This document shows, piece by piece, positions 32,778 to 40,151 of a stretch of 64,000 nucleotides of DNA (its first letter is position 1; the number at the start of each line of letters is the position of its first letter). The translations under genes were made by a program, and so were the position numbers. Origin of the DNA: Paraperibacillus marinus (GTDB lineage: Bacteria; Bacillota; Bacilli; Bacillales; DSM-1321); NCBI RefSeq assembly GCF_046237605.1, contig NZ_CP143542.1, positions 434,001 to 498,000 on the forward strand, read 5' to 3'. The notes beneath the pieces were generated by a model that saw nothing but the letters and a program-made list of their open reading frames with translations, ran no database searches and was not told the origin of the DNA.

Positions 32778-33308
32778 ATGAAAAGGAAAAAAGCAGATCG
32801 TACAGATTGGCAGCGCTTGCTTCTGAACAGCTACGAATGCGGCAGCTCCAGCGACTATAAGGGAATGTGGACCAGAATAGATATGCATAAGATCCGCGAA
32901 CCTCTCCATGTAACATATGATGGAATCACACAATGCATCGTTCAAGAGGGCTTCAGCTGGATCCAGCTGTTCCCGGAGGGGGAGCAGTACACCATTACCG
33001 CAGTCGTGAACACAGAAGGACAAATCATCCAGTGGTATATCGATGTCTGCTGGCAGCACGGCGTCTGTGAAAACGGAATTCCCTGGTACGATGATCTTTA
33101 TCTTGACCTTGTCATCCTGCCCACCGGGGAATACTATATCCTGGATGAAGACGAGCTTCAAGAAGCGCTCGAGCTCAGGCGCATCACCCAGGAACAATTC
33201 GATTCTGCCTATAAAACTCTTTCAAAACTCATCACCATGCATGAAAATGACAGCTTCCCGCTCCTTGAAACATGTGAAAATTATAAATTGCCCATCCGAA
33301 TTAAATAA
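32778..33308 (+). CDS. DUF402-domain protein, putative nucleoside phosphatase (YgaC-like)
   Basis: A 176-aa cytosolic protein of the DUF402/FomD-like family, some members of which hydrolyse nucleoside di- or triphosphates. WIQLFPEGEQYTITAVVNTEGQIIQWYIDVC and IPWYDDLYLDLVILPTGEYYILDEDEL contain the conserved acidic residues that bind metal. GAAAGGGAGAGG precedes the ATG. Monocistronic with a clear terminator. Family membership is firm; the substrate is not predicted. Confidence 0.88.
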   Translation: MKRKKADRTDWQRLLLNSYECGSSSDYKGMWTRIDMHKIREPLHVTYDGITQCIVQEGFSWIQLFPEGEQYTITAVVNTEGQIIQWYIDVCWQHGVCENGIPWYDDLYLDLVILPTGEYYILDEDELQEALELRRITQEQFDSAYKTLSKLITMHENDSFPLLETCENYKLPIRIK

Positions 33309-33311
33309 AGG

Positions 33312-33345
33312 AGGCATCAGCCGGACATGCTGATGTCTTTTTCTG
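33312..33345 (+). terminator. Terminator of the DUF402 gene
   Basis: GGCATCAGC / GCTGATGTC stem with a seven-base loop, then CTTTTTC, which runs into repeat copy C. Confidence 0.82.
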
Positions 33346-33521
33346 TGGGAAAGGTGCGGAACTGCATGTATCATAAGGGCTTAAAGCTAGGTGTGAACTT
33401 CATTTATCTTACTGGCGTTCCTGCCTGCGCCTTACTCCGCTCCACCGCCTTATTGTGTTTGTTCCTGCTTTTATCCAGGTTCCATTCCATGTCTGGGCTG
33501 GGAGCAGAAAACTCAGGCTTG
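33337..33521 (+). repeat. Dispersed terminator-linked repeat, copy C
   Basis: Full-length copy directly behind the DUF402 terminator, in the gene's orientation. Core CTCCACCGCCTTATTGTG intact; end reads GAGCAGAAAACTCAGGCTTG. A frame through it (ACALLRSTALLCLFLLL) is shared with copies B and D but has no ribosome site. The remaining 165 bases before the next gene hold no clear signal. Confidence 0.92.
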
Positions 33522-33687
33522 TGTTCTGTGTCCACATTTTTAACGTATCCCTTGCATAATAGGATAAACCTTATTTATAATAAATTTGTGAACATTTTGA
33601 AATATCTGTTTATTTAGAAGGGGGAATTCAGGCTTTAAATGAAATCGTACTGCTGCTAGGTTTTAAATCCGAGAGGGGGATTCACTA

Positions 33688-34017
33688 TTGGAAGCAAGGA
33701 AAATCAATTCGATTAATGAAAGCGATTACAGTAAAATTGCCAATTCAGCTGCATTCAAAGAGCTGCTTTCTGAAAAGAAAAAGTTCATCGTGCCCGTAAC
33801 CATCTTTTTCTTCTGCTTTTATTTCGCTCTTCCCATTCTTACTTCTTATTCAACGGTATTAAATCATACGTTCATCGGCAGCATAACATGGGCCTGGGTA
33901 TTTGCCTTCCTGCAGTTTGTCATGACATGGGGGCTGTGCATGCTGTATTCCAAACGGGCAGTGAAATTTGACCGCCTGGCTGATAAGGTTATGCAGGAAA
34001 GGGGCCGCATCTCATGA
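33688..34017 (+). CDS. DUF485 membrane protein, partner of the acetate symporter
   Basis: A 109-aa inner membrane protein with two hydrophobic segments (about 38-58 and 68-92): IVPVTIFFFCFYFALPILTSY and GSITWAWVFAFLQFVMTWGLCMLYS. DUF485 proteins usually precede ActP-type solute:sodium symporters, as here, with a four-base ATGA overlap. The start is TTG at 33688, nine bases after GAGAGGGGG. Its function is unknown; co-occurrence suggests a role in assembly or control of the symporter. Confidence 0.9.
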   Translation: MEARKINSINESDYSKIANSAAFKELLSEKKKFIVPVTIFFFCFYFALPILTSYSTVLNHTFIGSITWAWVFAFLQFVMTWGLCMLYSKRAVKFDRLADKVMQERGRIS

Positions 34018-35549
34018 ATATTACTGCTTTTGCAATGTTCCTCGGCATTGTGCTGGTGACCCTTGTTATTACATATTACGCCTCCAAAAAAACGAATAAT
34101 GCCAGCGAATTCTATACGGCCGGCGGCGGGTTGACAGGCTGGCAGAATGGCCTGGCGATTGCCGGCGACTATATGTCGGCCGCCTCGTTCCTCGGCATTG
34201 CCGGAGCGGTCGCACTCACCGGCTTTGACGGATTCTTCTACAGCATCGGTTTCCTCGTGGCTTACCTTGTGGTGCTGTATCTGGTGGCTGAACCGATGCG
34301 GAATCTCGGGAAATATACCTTTGCCGATATGATCGCCGCACGCTTCAATGCAAAAAAAATCCGCGGGTTCGCCGCGCTCAACACCATTGCGATCTCAACC
34401 TTTTATATGATTGCCCAGCTGGTAGGGGCAGGTGCCCTCATCAAGCTGCTGCTCGGCCTAGAGTACACAACCTCTGTCCTCATTGTCGGTATTCTCATGA
34501 CCGTTTACGTCATCTTCGGGGGCATGCATGCGACAAGCTGGGTGCAGATTGTCAAAGCTGTGCTTCTGATGGCGGGCACCCTGGTGATCTCCATCATCGT
34601 CTTTGCGAAATTCAACTGGAGCATCACCGGCATGTTTGCGCAAATGAGGGAAGCGACGCCACTAAAAGAGGCATTCCTGAACCCGGGTGTTAAATATAAG
34701 GACGGCCTGGATACACTGTCCCTGAATATGGGTCTTGTGCTTGGTACGGCCGGCCTTCCGCATATCCTGGTCCGCTTCTTCACGGTGAGGGATGCGAAGA
34801 CAGCCCGTTCCTCCGTGGTATATGCCACCTGGATCATCGGCATCTTCTATGTAATGACCATTTTCCTCGGCTTCGGGGCCGCAGCTTTTGTAGGAACCGA
34901 AAAGATCAGCGAGGCGAATGCAGCAGGCAATATGGCGGCACCGCTCCTGGCACAGGCGCTTGGCGGCAATATGCTTTTCGCTTTCGTATCCGCAGTCGCC
35001 TTTGCCACTATACTGGCAGTGGTTGCAGGCCTTGTTCTCACGGCTGCGTCCGCCTTTGCCCATGATTTCTACAATGAAATCCTGAAAAAAGGAAAAGCCT
35101 CAGAAGGCCAGCAGGTCAAGATGGCAAGATACGCATCCATCGGAGTTTCTGTCCTGTCCATCATCCTGGCTCTGTTTGCACAGTCGCTCAATGTTGCCTT
35201 CCTCGTGTCGCTGGCCTTTGCAGTGGCGGCGAGCGCCAATCTTCCGGTCATCCTTTACACCATCTATTGGAAGAGGTTTAACACGACCGGTGCCATCTGG
35301 GCTATGACGGTGGGACTGATATCCGCTATTGGCCTTGTTCTCATCAGTCCGAATGTATTCAGCCCTGAAGGGACGGCTATCTTTACCGGGAATGCCATTT
35401 TCCCATACACCACTCCGGGAATTGTTTCCATCCCGCTCGGCTTCCTGGCCGGATATCTGGGAACCATTTTCTCAAGTGAAAAGGCTGATGTGAAAAAATA
35501 TGAAGAAGTACTGGTTAAAACAAACACAGGCATTGGCGTAGGCCAATAA
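34014..35549 (+). CDS. Cation/acetate symporter of the sodium:solute symporter family (YwcA/ActP-like)
   Basis: A 511-aa membrane protein with about 13 transmembrane segments. FYTAGGGLTGWQNGLAIAGDYMSAASFLGIAG is the sodium:solute symporter signature near residues 28-59; NMGLVLGTAGLPHILVRFFTVRDAKTARSSVVYAT is another hallmark. The family imports acetate and other short monocarboxylates with sodium or protons. Translationally coupled to the DUF485 gene. A hairpin with a long T-run (35608-35630) ends the unit. Confidence 0.93.
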   Translation: MNITAFAMFLGIVLVTLVITYYASKKTNNASEFYTAGGGLTGWQNGLAIAGDYMSAASFLGIAGAVALTGFDGFFYSIGFLVAYLVVLYLVAEPMRNLGKYTFADMIAARFNAKKIRGFAALNTIAISTFYMIAQLVGAGALIKLLLGLEYTTSVLIVGILMTVYVIFGGMHATSWVQIVKAVLLMAGTLVISIIVFAKFNWSITGMFAQMREATPLKEAFLNPGVKYKDGLDTLSLNMGLVLGTAGLPHILVRFFTVRDAKTARSSVVYATWIIGIFYVMTIFLGFGAAAFVGTEKISEANAAGNMAAPLLAQALGGNMLFAFVSAVAFATILAVVAGLVLTAASAFAHDFYNEILKKGKASEGQQVKMARYASIGVSVLSIILALFAQSLNVAFLVSLAFAVAASANLPVILYTIYWKRFNTTGAIWAMTVGLISAIGLVLISPNVFSPEGTAIFTGNAIFPYTTPGIVSIPLGFLAGYLGTIFSSEKADVKKYEEVLVKTNTGIGVGQ

Positions 35550-35555
35550 GTTTAA

Positions 35556-35600
35556 ATGGGGACCGTCCTTATTATGATTATAAGGGCAGTCCCCTCATGT
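35556..35600. repeat. Diverged GGGAC palindrome
   Basis: GGGGACCGTCCTTAT and ATAAGGGCAGTCCCC form an inverted repeat related to the GGGAAAT family core, with its outer arms worn away. Confidence 0.5.
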
Positions 35601-35607
35601 TTTCGGG

Positions 35608-35630
35608 CGGCCAAAACAGGCCGTTTTTTT
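35608..35630 (+). terminator. Terminator of the symporter unit
   Basis: CGGCC / GGCCG stem with six-base loop followed by seven T residues. Confidence 0.8.
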
Positions 35631-35710
35631 ACTCTTTTTGCATATTGCTTTCAATTGCTCATTTTCCTGTTATCATAAATATATGACTTTTGAACTGGGG
35701 AGCTGATAAA

Positions 35711-36016
35711 ATGTATACTGTATTTTCTACTTTTGATGTTCCAAGTGAAAAAGCAGAAGAAGTAATCGAGATTTATCGCAACAGAACGCGATCAGTGGAC
35801 AAAGCCACAGGATTTGTGGACTTTTTTCTGCTGCAAAATGATAAAAAGCCAGGAGAGATCACTGTCCAGCTGCTATTTGATACGAAACAAAACTATTTGG
35901 AGTGGGTCCGGAGCGAAGACTTCAAGCGGATCCATGATTTAGAAAAGAAATACCCTGACCAGGAGCTGGCTGCGGTCATCCCGAAGGTCCAGCAGTTCAA
36001 GGTGGTGGCGAGATGA
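35711..36016 (+). CDS. Antibiotic-biosynthesis-monooxygenase (ABM) domain protein
   Basis: A 101-aa dimeric alpha/beta-barrel protein (MYTVFSTFDVPSEKAEEVIEIYRNR...GFVDFFLLQ). ABM-fold proteins include quinone monooxygenases and heme-degrading enzymes; which applies is not clear. GGGGAGCTGAT precedes the ATG at 35711. The stop overlaps the next start (ATGA), and the following three genes also overlap, so this is the first gene of a tight four-gene operon with a cobalamin-binding protein and a STAS protein. It may be a light- or heme-related stress function (inference from context). Confidence 0.8.
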   Translation: MYTVFSTFDVPSEKAEEVIEIYRNRTRSVDKATGFVDFFLLQNDKKPGEITVQLLFDTKQNYLEWVRSEDFKRIHDLEKKYPDQELAAVIPKVQQFKVVAR

Positions 36017-36396
36017 TCGATGCCATCATGCTGGCGGGACAGGTAACAGATAAAATGTATGAAAAAGAACCAGGACTTTTAGATAAATTCGGCGAACAGG
36101 GAAAGAAAAAATGCCGGGAAGATAACCATCACCATTTCAAGCACTTAAGGTCTACTTATGAACTGGATAATTCGAAGTTCTTCACGGATTATGCTGTCTG
36201 GCTGAATGGGATCCTAGTGCGGCACGGCATGGAAACAAGACACCTGATCGAGAACTTTGATTTGATCAGTGAAGTGCTCCAGAGTCCTCAATACAGCGGG
36301 GATAAAGAGGCCCTGGCTTATCTTGGCTATTTATCCGGAGCCTGCGAAATCTTGCGGAGCAAACACAACGAAAGCAAGGAGGTTCCGACCAGATGA
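36013..36396 (+). CDS. Helical protein of unknown function in the cobalamin/STAS operon
   Basis: A 127-aa protein, predicted all alpha-helical, not recognised. FFTDYAVWLNGILVRHGMETRHLIENFDLISEVL (about 57-90) has the look of a four-helix or globin-like sensor module; His-rich DNHHHFKHLR lies near residue 40. It overlaps both neighbours by four bases (ATGA at each side), so it is probably made in fixed ratio with the cobalamin-binding protein. It could be the missing helical half of a split corrinoid or sensor protein; this is only a suggestion. Confidence 0.7.
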   Translation: MIDAIMLAGQVTDKMYEKEPGLLDKFGEQGKKKCREDNHHHFKHLRSTYELDNSKFFTDYAVWLNGILVRHGMETRHLIENFDLISEVLQSPQYSGDKEALAYLGYLSGACEILRSKHNESKEVPTR

Positions 36397-37040
36397 CCAT
36401 CCTTCACAGGGATTTTGCCAACATGCTGCTGCAGGGCGACACCGAAGCTGCGGTGGCTTTCATCCGAAAGTATAAAGAAATGGAACGTATCGCAATATTT
36501 CAGGATATTGTCACACCGGCTCTTTATCACATTGGGGAGCTCTGGGAACAGAATGAAATCTCTGTTGCCGATGAGCATCTGGCTACCGCTTCATGCGACT
36601 TTGTGCTGTCAAGGATCTATCCATCCGCACGTTCGGAGGATGGACGGGCTAAGAAGGCCATGTTCTTCTGCCTTGAAGGGGAACAGCATTACCTCGGCCT
36701 GAAGATGGTTAACAGCTACTTTGAGGAACTCGGCTGGAACACAAAATATTTTGGGCCCAACCTGCCGCTCCAGTACGCCTTAAGCTATGCGAGGGACTGG
36801 CGCCCGGACGTAATCGGCATGAGCATCAGCATCGTCTATAACCTGCCGCAGCTGAAGAAATACATCGAAGAATTCTGCAAGCTGCCGCACAAGCCGGCCC
36901 TGCTCGTCGGCGGAAGGCTTGCCGGCAGATACGAGCTGGATACTCATTGCCAGGACCAGGCACTGATCATGAAGGATCTGTCTTCTTTGAAGCAATGGCT
37001 GAGTCAAACCATACCAGGAGAAAAAATGAATGTCTTATAA
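36393..37040 (+). CDS. Cobalamin-binding sensor protein with Wx9EH motif
   Basis: A 215-aa two-part protein. Residues 1-85 form the helical cap: GELWEQNEISVADEHLAT has Trp51 and Glu61-His62, exactly the Wx9EH spacing of CarH-type light-sensing cobalamin proteins. Residues 86-205 form the Rossmann-like B12 domain, with LEGEQHYLGLKMV giving His99 as likely lower cobalt ligand, and PDVIGMSISI and LLVGGR typical of the fold. No DNA-binding domain is attached. CarH has His just after the Trp as light-state ligand; here it is Glu52. Next to a STAS gene it probably signals through protein contact (inference). Confidence 0.85.
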   Translation: MTILHRDFANMLLQGDTEAAVAFIRKYKEMERIAIFQDIVTPALYHIGELWEQNEISVADEHLATASCDFVLSRIYPSARSEDGRAKKAMFFCLEGEQHYLGLKMVNSYFEELGWNTKYFGPNLPLQYALSYARDWRPDVIGMSISIVYNLPQLKKYIEEFCKLPHKPALLVGGRLAGRYELDTHCQDQALIMKDLSSLKQWLSQTIPGEKMNVL

Positions 37041-37830
37041 AGAAGAATACCTTCCCGCTCCATATTTAAGGGTGGACAATAATTTCAACATCCTTGGTTA
37101 TTCACTTGAATCCCTAAGGCACTTCGACCTTAGCCGGGACAGGCTGACAGACCTCGTGGACGAGGGAAGCCTCGAAAAACTGTATAATAATCTGTTCTCA
37201 ACCAAAGACAGCAGAAAGATAGAGTTGAACTTTCGAACCCGATATGAGCCTGCGGCCTTATTCGAAGTTCATATTTCCGTCGATCATAACGACCACTGTC
37301 ATCTAATCCTGATCCCGATCGGCAGGAAAATCCATTTGCTGGAGGAAAAGCTGCTCACCCTACAGCAAAGGCTGCTCAGCACAGATTTTGAATTGTTCGA
37401 AAAGAAGGAGGAGCTCGTCACAGCCCTGGACCGGCTTAACGAGCTCTCAGGCCCGTTCATCCCCATATCCGATGAAATAGCCTTCATTCCCATTTTCGGC
37501 GATGTAACAGAGCATAAAATGAAAACCATCAATTCAAATACAGTCAAACGGGTATATGAAGGTACTTATAAATCCATCCTCTTTGACTTCACAGCCACTG
37601 GGAAGCTTGACCCCCCGGGCATCCAGCTCCTCGGAGAGCTCTTCCAGATGCTGAATATCATGGGCAGCAAGAACCTCAATCTCATCGGCCTGAACCCGGC
37701 CCATACCATGCAGCTGAACAGCTATCTCATCGACTGGCCGGTTGAATTCCAGGCCAATCTAAGACAGGTGATCGAAAAAGTGCAGTTTAATAAACACCAG
37801 GAAAACCGTCCCTTTAAAGTAAAACGATGA
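37030..37830 (+). CDS. PAS-like/STAS-domain protein, RsbR-type
   Basis: A 266-aa cytosolic protein. Residues 1-100 look like a PAS fold (YLRVDNNFNILGYSLESLRHFDLS), 105-145 a coiled coil (KIHLLEEKLLTLQQRLLSTDFELFEKKEELVTAL) and 150-255 a STAS domain (IAFIPIFGDVTEHKMKTI and SILFDFTATGKLDPPGIQLLGELFQML). This order is that of stressosome proteins RsbR and YtvA. At the position where RsbR/RsbS have a phosphorylated Ser/Thr (often D-T/S) the sequence reads LDPPG, so kinase control may be lost. The start overlaps the cobalamin gene by 11 bases. Likely the output partner of the cobalamin sensor. Confidence 0.8.
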   Translation: MSYKEEYLPAPYLRVDNNFNILGYSLESLRHFDLSRDRLTDLVDEGSLEKLYNNLFSTKDSRKIELNFRTRYEPAALFEVHISVDHNDHCHLILIPIGRKIHLLEEKLLTLQQRLLSTDFELFEKKEELVTALDRLNELSGPFIPISDEIAFIPIFGDVTEHKMKTINSNTVKRVYEGTYKSILFDFTATGKLDPPGIQLLGELFQMLNIMGSKNLNLIGLNPAHTMQLNSYLIDWPVEFQANLRQVIEKVQFNKHQENRPFKVKR

Positions 37831-37864
37831 ATTTTACTTTTTAAAAAGGAGACGGTTTTGTTGT
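37802..37864 (+). terminator. Terminator of the cobalamin/STAS operon
   Basis: Long hairpin: AAAACCGTC pairs with GACGGTTTT at the base and TTTAAAGTAAAA with TTTTACTTTTTAAA inside. It overlaps the last codons of the STAS gene; T-rich sequence then leads into repeat copy D. Confidence 0.75.
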
Positions 37865-37866
37865 GT

Positions 37867-38044
37867 CTTTGTGGAAAAGGGGCGGAGCTGATCAGGAAGT
37901 TCCTGCAGCTAGGTGCGAACAATATTTATCTTGATGGCAATCCTGCCTGCGCGTTACTCCGCTCCACCGCCTTATTGTGTTTGTTCCTGCTCTTCTCCGG
38001 GTGCCTTTCCATGCAGGGGCTGCCAGCAGAAAACTCACGGTTGT
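37867..38044 (+). repeat. Dispersed terminator-linked repeat, copy D
   Basis: Copy of the roughly 185-base element behind the operon terminator, same orientation. Lacks about ten bases near TGCATGTATCATAAGG but keeps the core CTCCACCGCCTTATTGTG and the end CAGCAGAAAACTCACGGTTG. The next 110 bases, up to the ytrA-type promoter, show nothing notable. Confidence 0.92.
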
Positions 38045-38157
38045 TTTAAGCTGTAAGACAGCGCTGGTATTTAGTACTGTGGAGTGAGCCTTCTTCCGTC
38101 AGCGTCTGCAAGTTTTCCCTTACTGTGAAGCTGTCCTCCCAAAAAATAAAAAGATAA

Positions 38158-38219
38158 TTGACATCACTCTGTATTACTCGTATAGTACATATATAAGGTG
38201 TATGAATCAGTTGGTACAC
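38158..38219 (+). promoter_or_regulatory. Promoter and candidate GntR operator of the ytrA-type operon
   Basis: TTGACA (38158-38163), 17 bases, TATAGT (38181-38186): a near-consensus SigA promoter. Downstream, GTGTA (38198-38202) and TACAC (38215-38219) form an inverted repeat across the expected transcript start, a likely site for the GntR repressor. Confidence 0.7.
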
Positions 38220-38240
38220 ACACTAGGAGCTGATCAATAA

Positions 38241-38630
38241 TTGGACGTTACGTTTAATAACCGCGATCCTGTTTACTTACAGGTTGTCAGATACTTCAAG
38301 GAACAAATAGCCATTGGGAACTTACAGGCTGGACAGGAGATTTCATCCAGGCGTGAGCTGGCGGGTTTGTTAAAAATCAATCCAAATACTGCGCAGAAGG
38401 CGTATAAGGAAATGGAGGAGCAGGGCTTGATCACAACAGAAAAAAACTTCCCGAGCCGGATTACGACGGATGAAAGGATTTTGGGGTCGGTGCGTGAGGA
38501 ATTGATCCTGGAGGCAGTGCATTCCTTTATAGAGGCTGTAAGGCCGATCAATGTTTCGCTTGATGAGCTGCTCGATAAGGTGAGCGAAAGATATGCACAG
38601 CCGGATGGCAGGGGGGATGTTTTGAAATGA
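38241..38630 (+). CDS. GntR-family regulator, YtrA subfamily
   Basis: A 129-aa repressor: winged helix (residues 10-75; IASRRELAGLLKINPNTAQKAYKEMEEQGLI-like segment) and a short dimerising tail, the hallmark of the YtrA subfamily, which has no large ligand domain. The start is TTG at 38241 after AGGAGCTGAT. It overlaps the ABC ATPase gene (ATGA), and YtrA-type repressors usually control the ABC operon they head; a near-consensus promoter with an inverted repeat precedes it. In Bacillus such operons answer cell-envelope antibiotics. Confidence 0.92.
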   Translation: MDVTFNNRDPVYLQVVRYFKEQIAIGNLQAGQEISSRRELAGLLKINPNTAQKAYKEMEEQGLITTEKNFPSRITTDERILGSVREELILEAVHSFIEAVRPINVSLDELLDKVSERYAQPDGRGDVLK

Positions 38631-39313
38631 TTAAAGTAACGAACATATCCAAGAAATATGGCAGGAAGACGGTGCTGAGCAATGTGTCTTTTACCGCGGA
38701 AAAAGGGGAGATTACCTGCCTGATCGGGATTAACGGAGTCGGGAAGACGACCACACTGAAGGCGATCATGGGTCTCACGCCATACAAGGGTACAATCCTG
38801 ATTGACGAAAAGCCGCTGACAAAGGAATCTTATGAAAAGATTACATATATTCCGGATGCTGCGATTATGCCGCCATCCATGAAGATTGGTGAGGCTTTCA
38901 CCTTCATGAGGGACTTTTATAACAATTGGAATGATGAGCGGGCTGATAATCTGCTGAAGTTTTTCAAGCTGAACAAAGAGATGCGGATTGCCGAGCTTTC
39001 TAAAGGCAACACGGCAAAGATCAATCTGCTTTTGGGCCTTGCCATTGACGTGGATTATATATTGATGGATGAGCCTTTCTCAGGGATCGATATTTTCTCA
39101 AGAGAGCAGATTGCCGACGTATTTACGAGTCATTTGATTGAGGACCGGGGTGTCATCATTACCACCCATGAAATCAATGATATTGAGCATTTGATCGATA
39201 AGGTGGTCCTGCTTGATAACGGAGCTGTCCTGAAGGAGTTCAACACGGAGGATATGCGCTCACAGGAAGGGAAATCGGTAGTGGACGTCATGAGAGAGGT
39301 GTATATGGCATGA
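38627..39313 (+). CDS. ABC transporter ATP-binding protein (YtrB-like)
   Basis: A 228-aa ATPase. Walker A GINGVGKTTT (residues 33-42), signature ELSKGNTAKINLLLGLA in place of the common LSGGQ, Walker B YILMDEPFSGID and the H-loop in IITTHEI. The LSKG signature is usual for YtrB/CcmA-like exporters. It is coupled to the regulator before and the membrane protein after by four-base overlaps. It would power export, or sensing and protection at the membrane; the substrate is unknown. Confidence 0.93.
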   Translation: MIKVTNISKKYGRKTVLSNVSFTAEKGEITCLIGINGVGKTTTLKAIMGLTPYKGTILIDEKPLTKESYEKITYIPDAAIMPPSMKIGEAFTFMRDFYNNWNDERADNLLKFFKLNKEMRIAELSKGNTAKINLLLGLAIDVDYILMDEPFSGIDIFSREQIADVFTSHLIEDRGVIITTHEINDIEHLIDKVVLLDNGAVLKEFNTEDMRSQEGKSVVDVMREVYMA

Positions 39314-40140
39314 GATTTTTAAAACTGCTCAATTTTGAAATCAGCCGATTCATTAAAATATATGTGTCACTGCTTGTTTTGACAGTAGTGGTTCAATTTG
39401 CAGGGGTTCTCATCCTGTCGAACAAAATAGTGAATAATGCAGAGAAAATCATGAAGGAAGAAATGATATCCCTGCAGCAATATCTGCAAAACTATGGCAA
39501 GACCAATTTTTCGTCCATCATGGAATCGCTGTGGTTCCTCGCACCGATTATGATTTCGGCAGCTGCGCTCCTTCTATACCTCTTCCTGATTTGGTACCGC
39601 GAATGGACAGGGAAAAACACGTTCATCTACAGATTGCTGATGCTGCCTGCATCACGGATGAATATTTATTTCACTAAGGCACTGACCATACTCCTGATGG
39701 TACTCGGACTCGTTGCCCTTCAGCTGGCCATTCTGCCGCTTGAGATCAGCTTTTTCAAAGCAATCGTCCCAGCTGACTATCGAGTGAATCTCGATATGAA
39801 AACCTTGATTTACAGCAATCCGGCGACAATGATCCTGATTCCGCCCACCTTCATGCAATTCCTGCTTCATTACGGCGGAGGAATCATGGCAGTCTTCGTC
39901 CTGTTTACAGCCATCCTCCTCGAGAGGAGTTTCAGAATCAAAGGAATCATTCTTGGGGTGATATATTGTGCAGGAGCCCTGGCATTGATTGTGCTGCCGC
40001 TGTTTTATGCGGTTATGAAAGGTGAAATGCTATTGTATCCATCAGAATTGCTGCTGCTCGAAGTATTGCTCGGCCTCATTGTGTGCGGCATATCCATATG
40101 GATGAGCGCAAGGCTACTAAATAAGAGAGTCTCGGTATAA
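39310..40140 (+). CDS. ABC transporter membrane subunit
   Basis: A 276-aa integral membrane protein with six hydrophobic segments (first at about 17-37, then around 75-95, 120-140, 175-200, 210-235 and 245-265) and a large first extracellular loop. Not similar by eye to importer permeases (no EAA loop); fits the ABC-2/YtrC-type membrane partner of the preceding ATPase, with which it overlaps. Followed after 11 bases by the gene for an extracytoplasmic protein. Confidence 0.82.
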   Translation: MRFLKLLNFEISRFIKIYVSLLVLTVVVQFAGVLILSNKIVNNAEKIMKEEMISLQQYLQNYGKTNFSSIMESLWFLAPIMISAAALLLYLFLIWYREWTGKNTFIYRLLMLPASRMNIYFTKALTILLMVLGLVALQLAILPLEISFFKAIVPADYRVNLDMKTLIYSNPATMILIPPTFMQFLLHYGGGIMAVFVLFTAILLERSFRIKGIILGVIYCAGALALIVLPLFYAVMKGEMLLYPSELLLLEVLLGLIVCGISIWMSARLLNKRVSV

Positions 40141-40151
40141 GGAGGAGTATC

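Noticed and set aside
33327..33617. Protein encoded by the dispersed repeat (ACALLRSTALLCLFLLL in copies B, C and D)
   Set aside because: No ribosome site, different starts in each copy, and copy A is frameshifted without loss of nucleotide similarity, so the DNA or RNA rather than a protein seems conserved.
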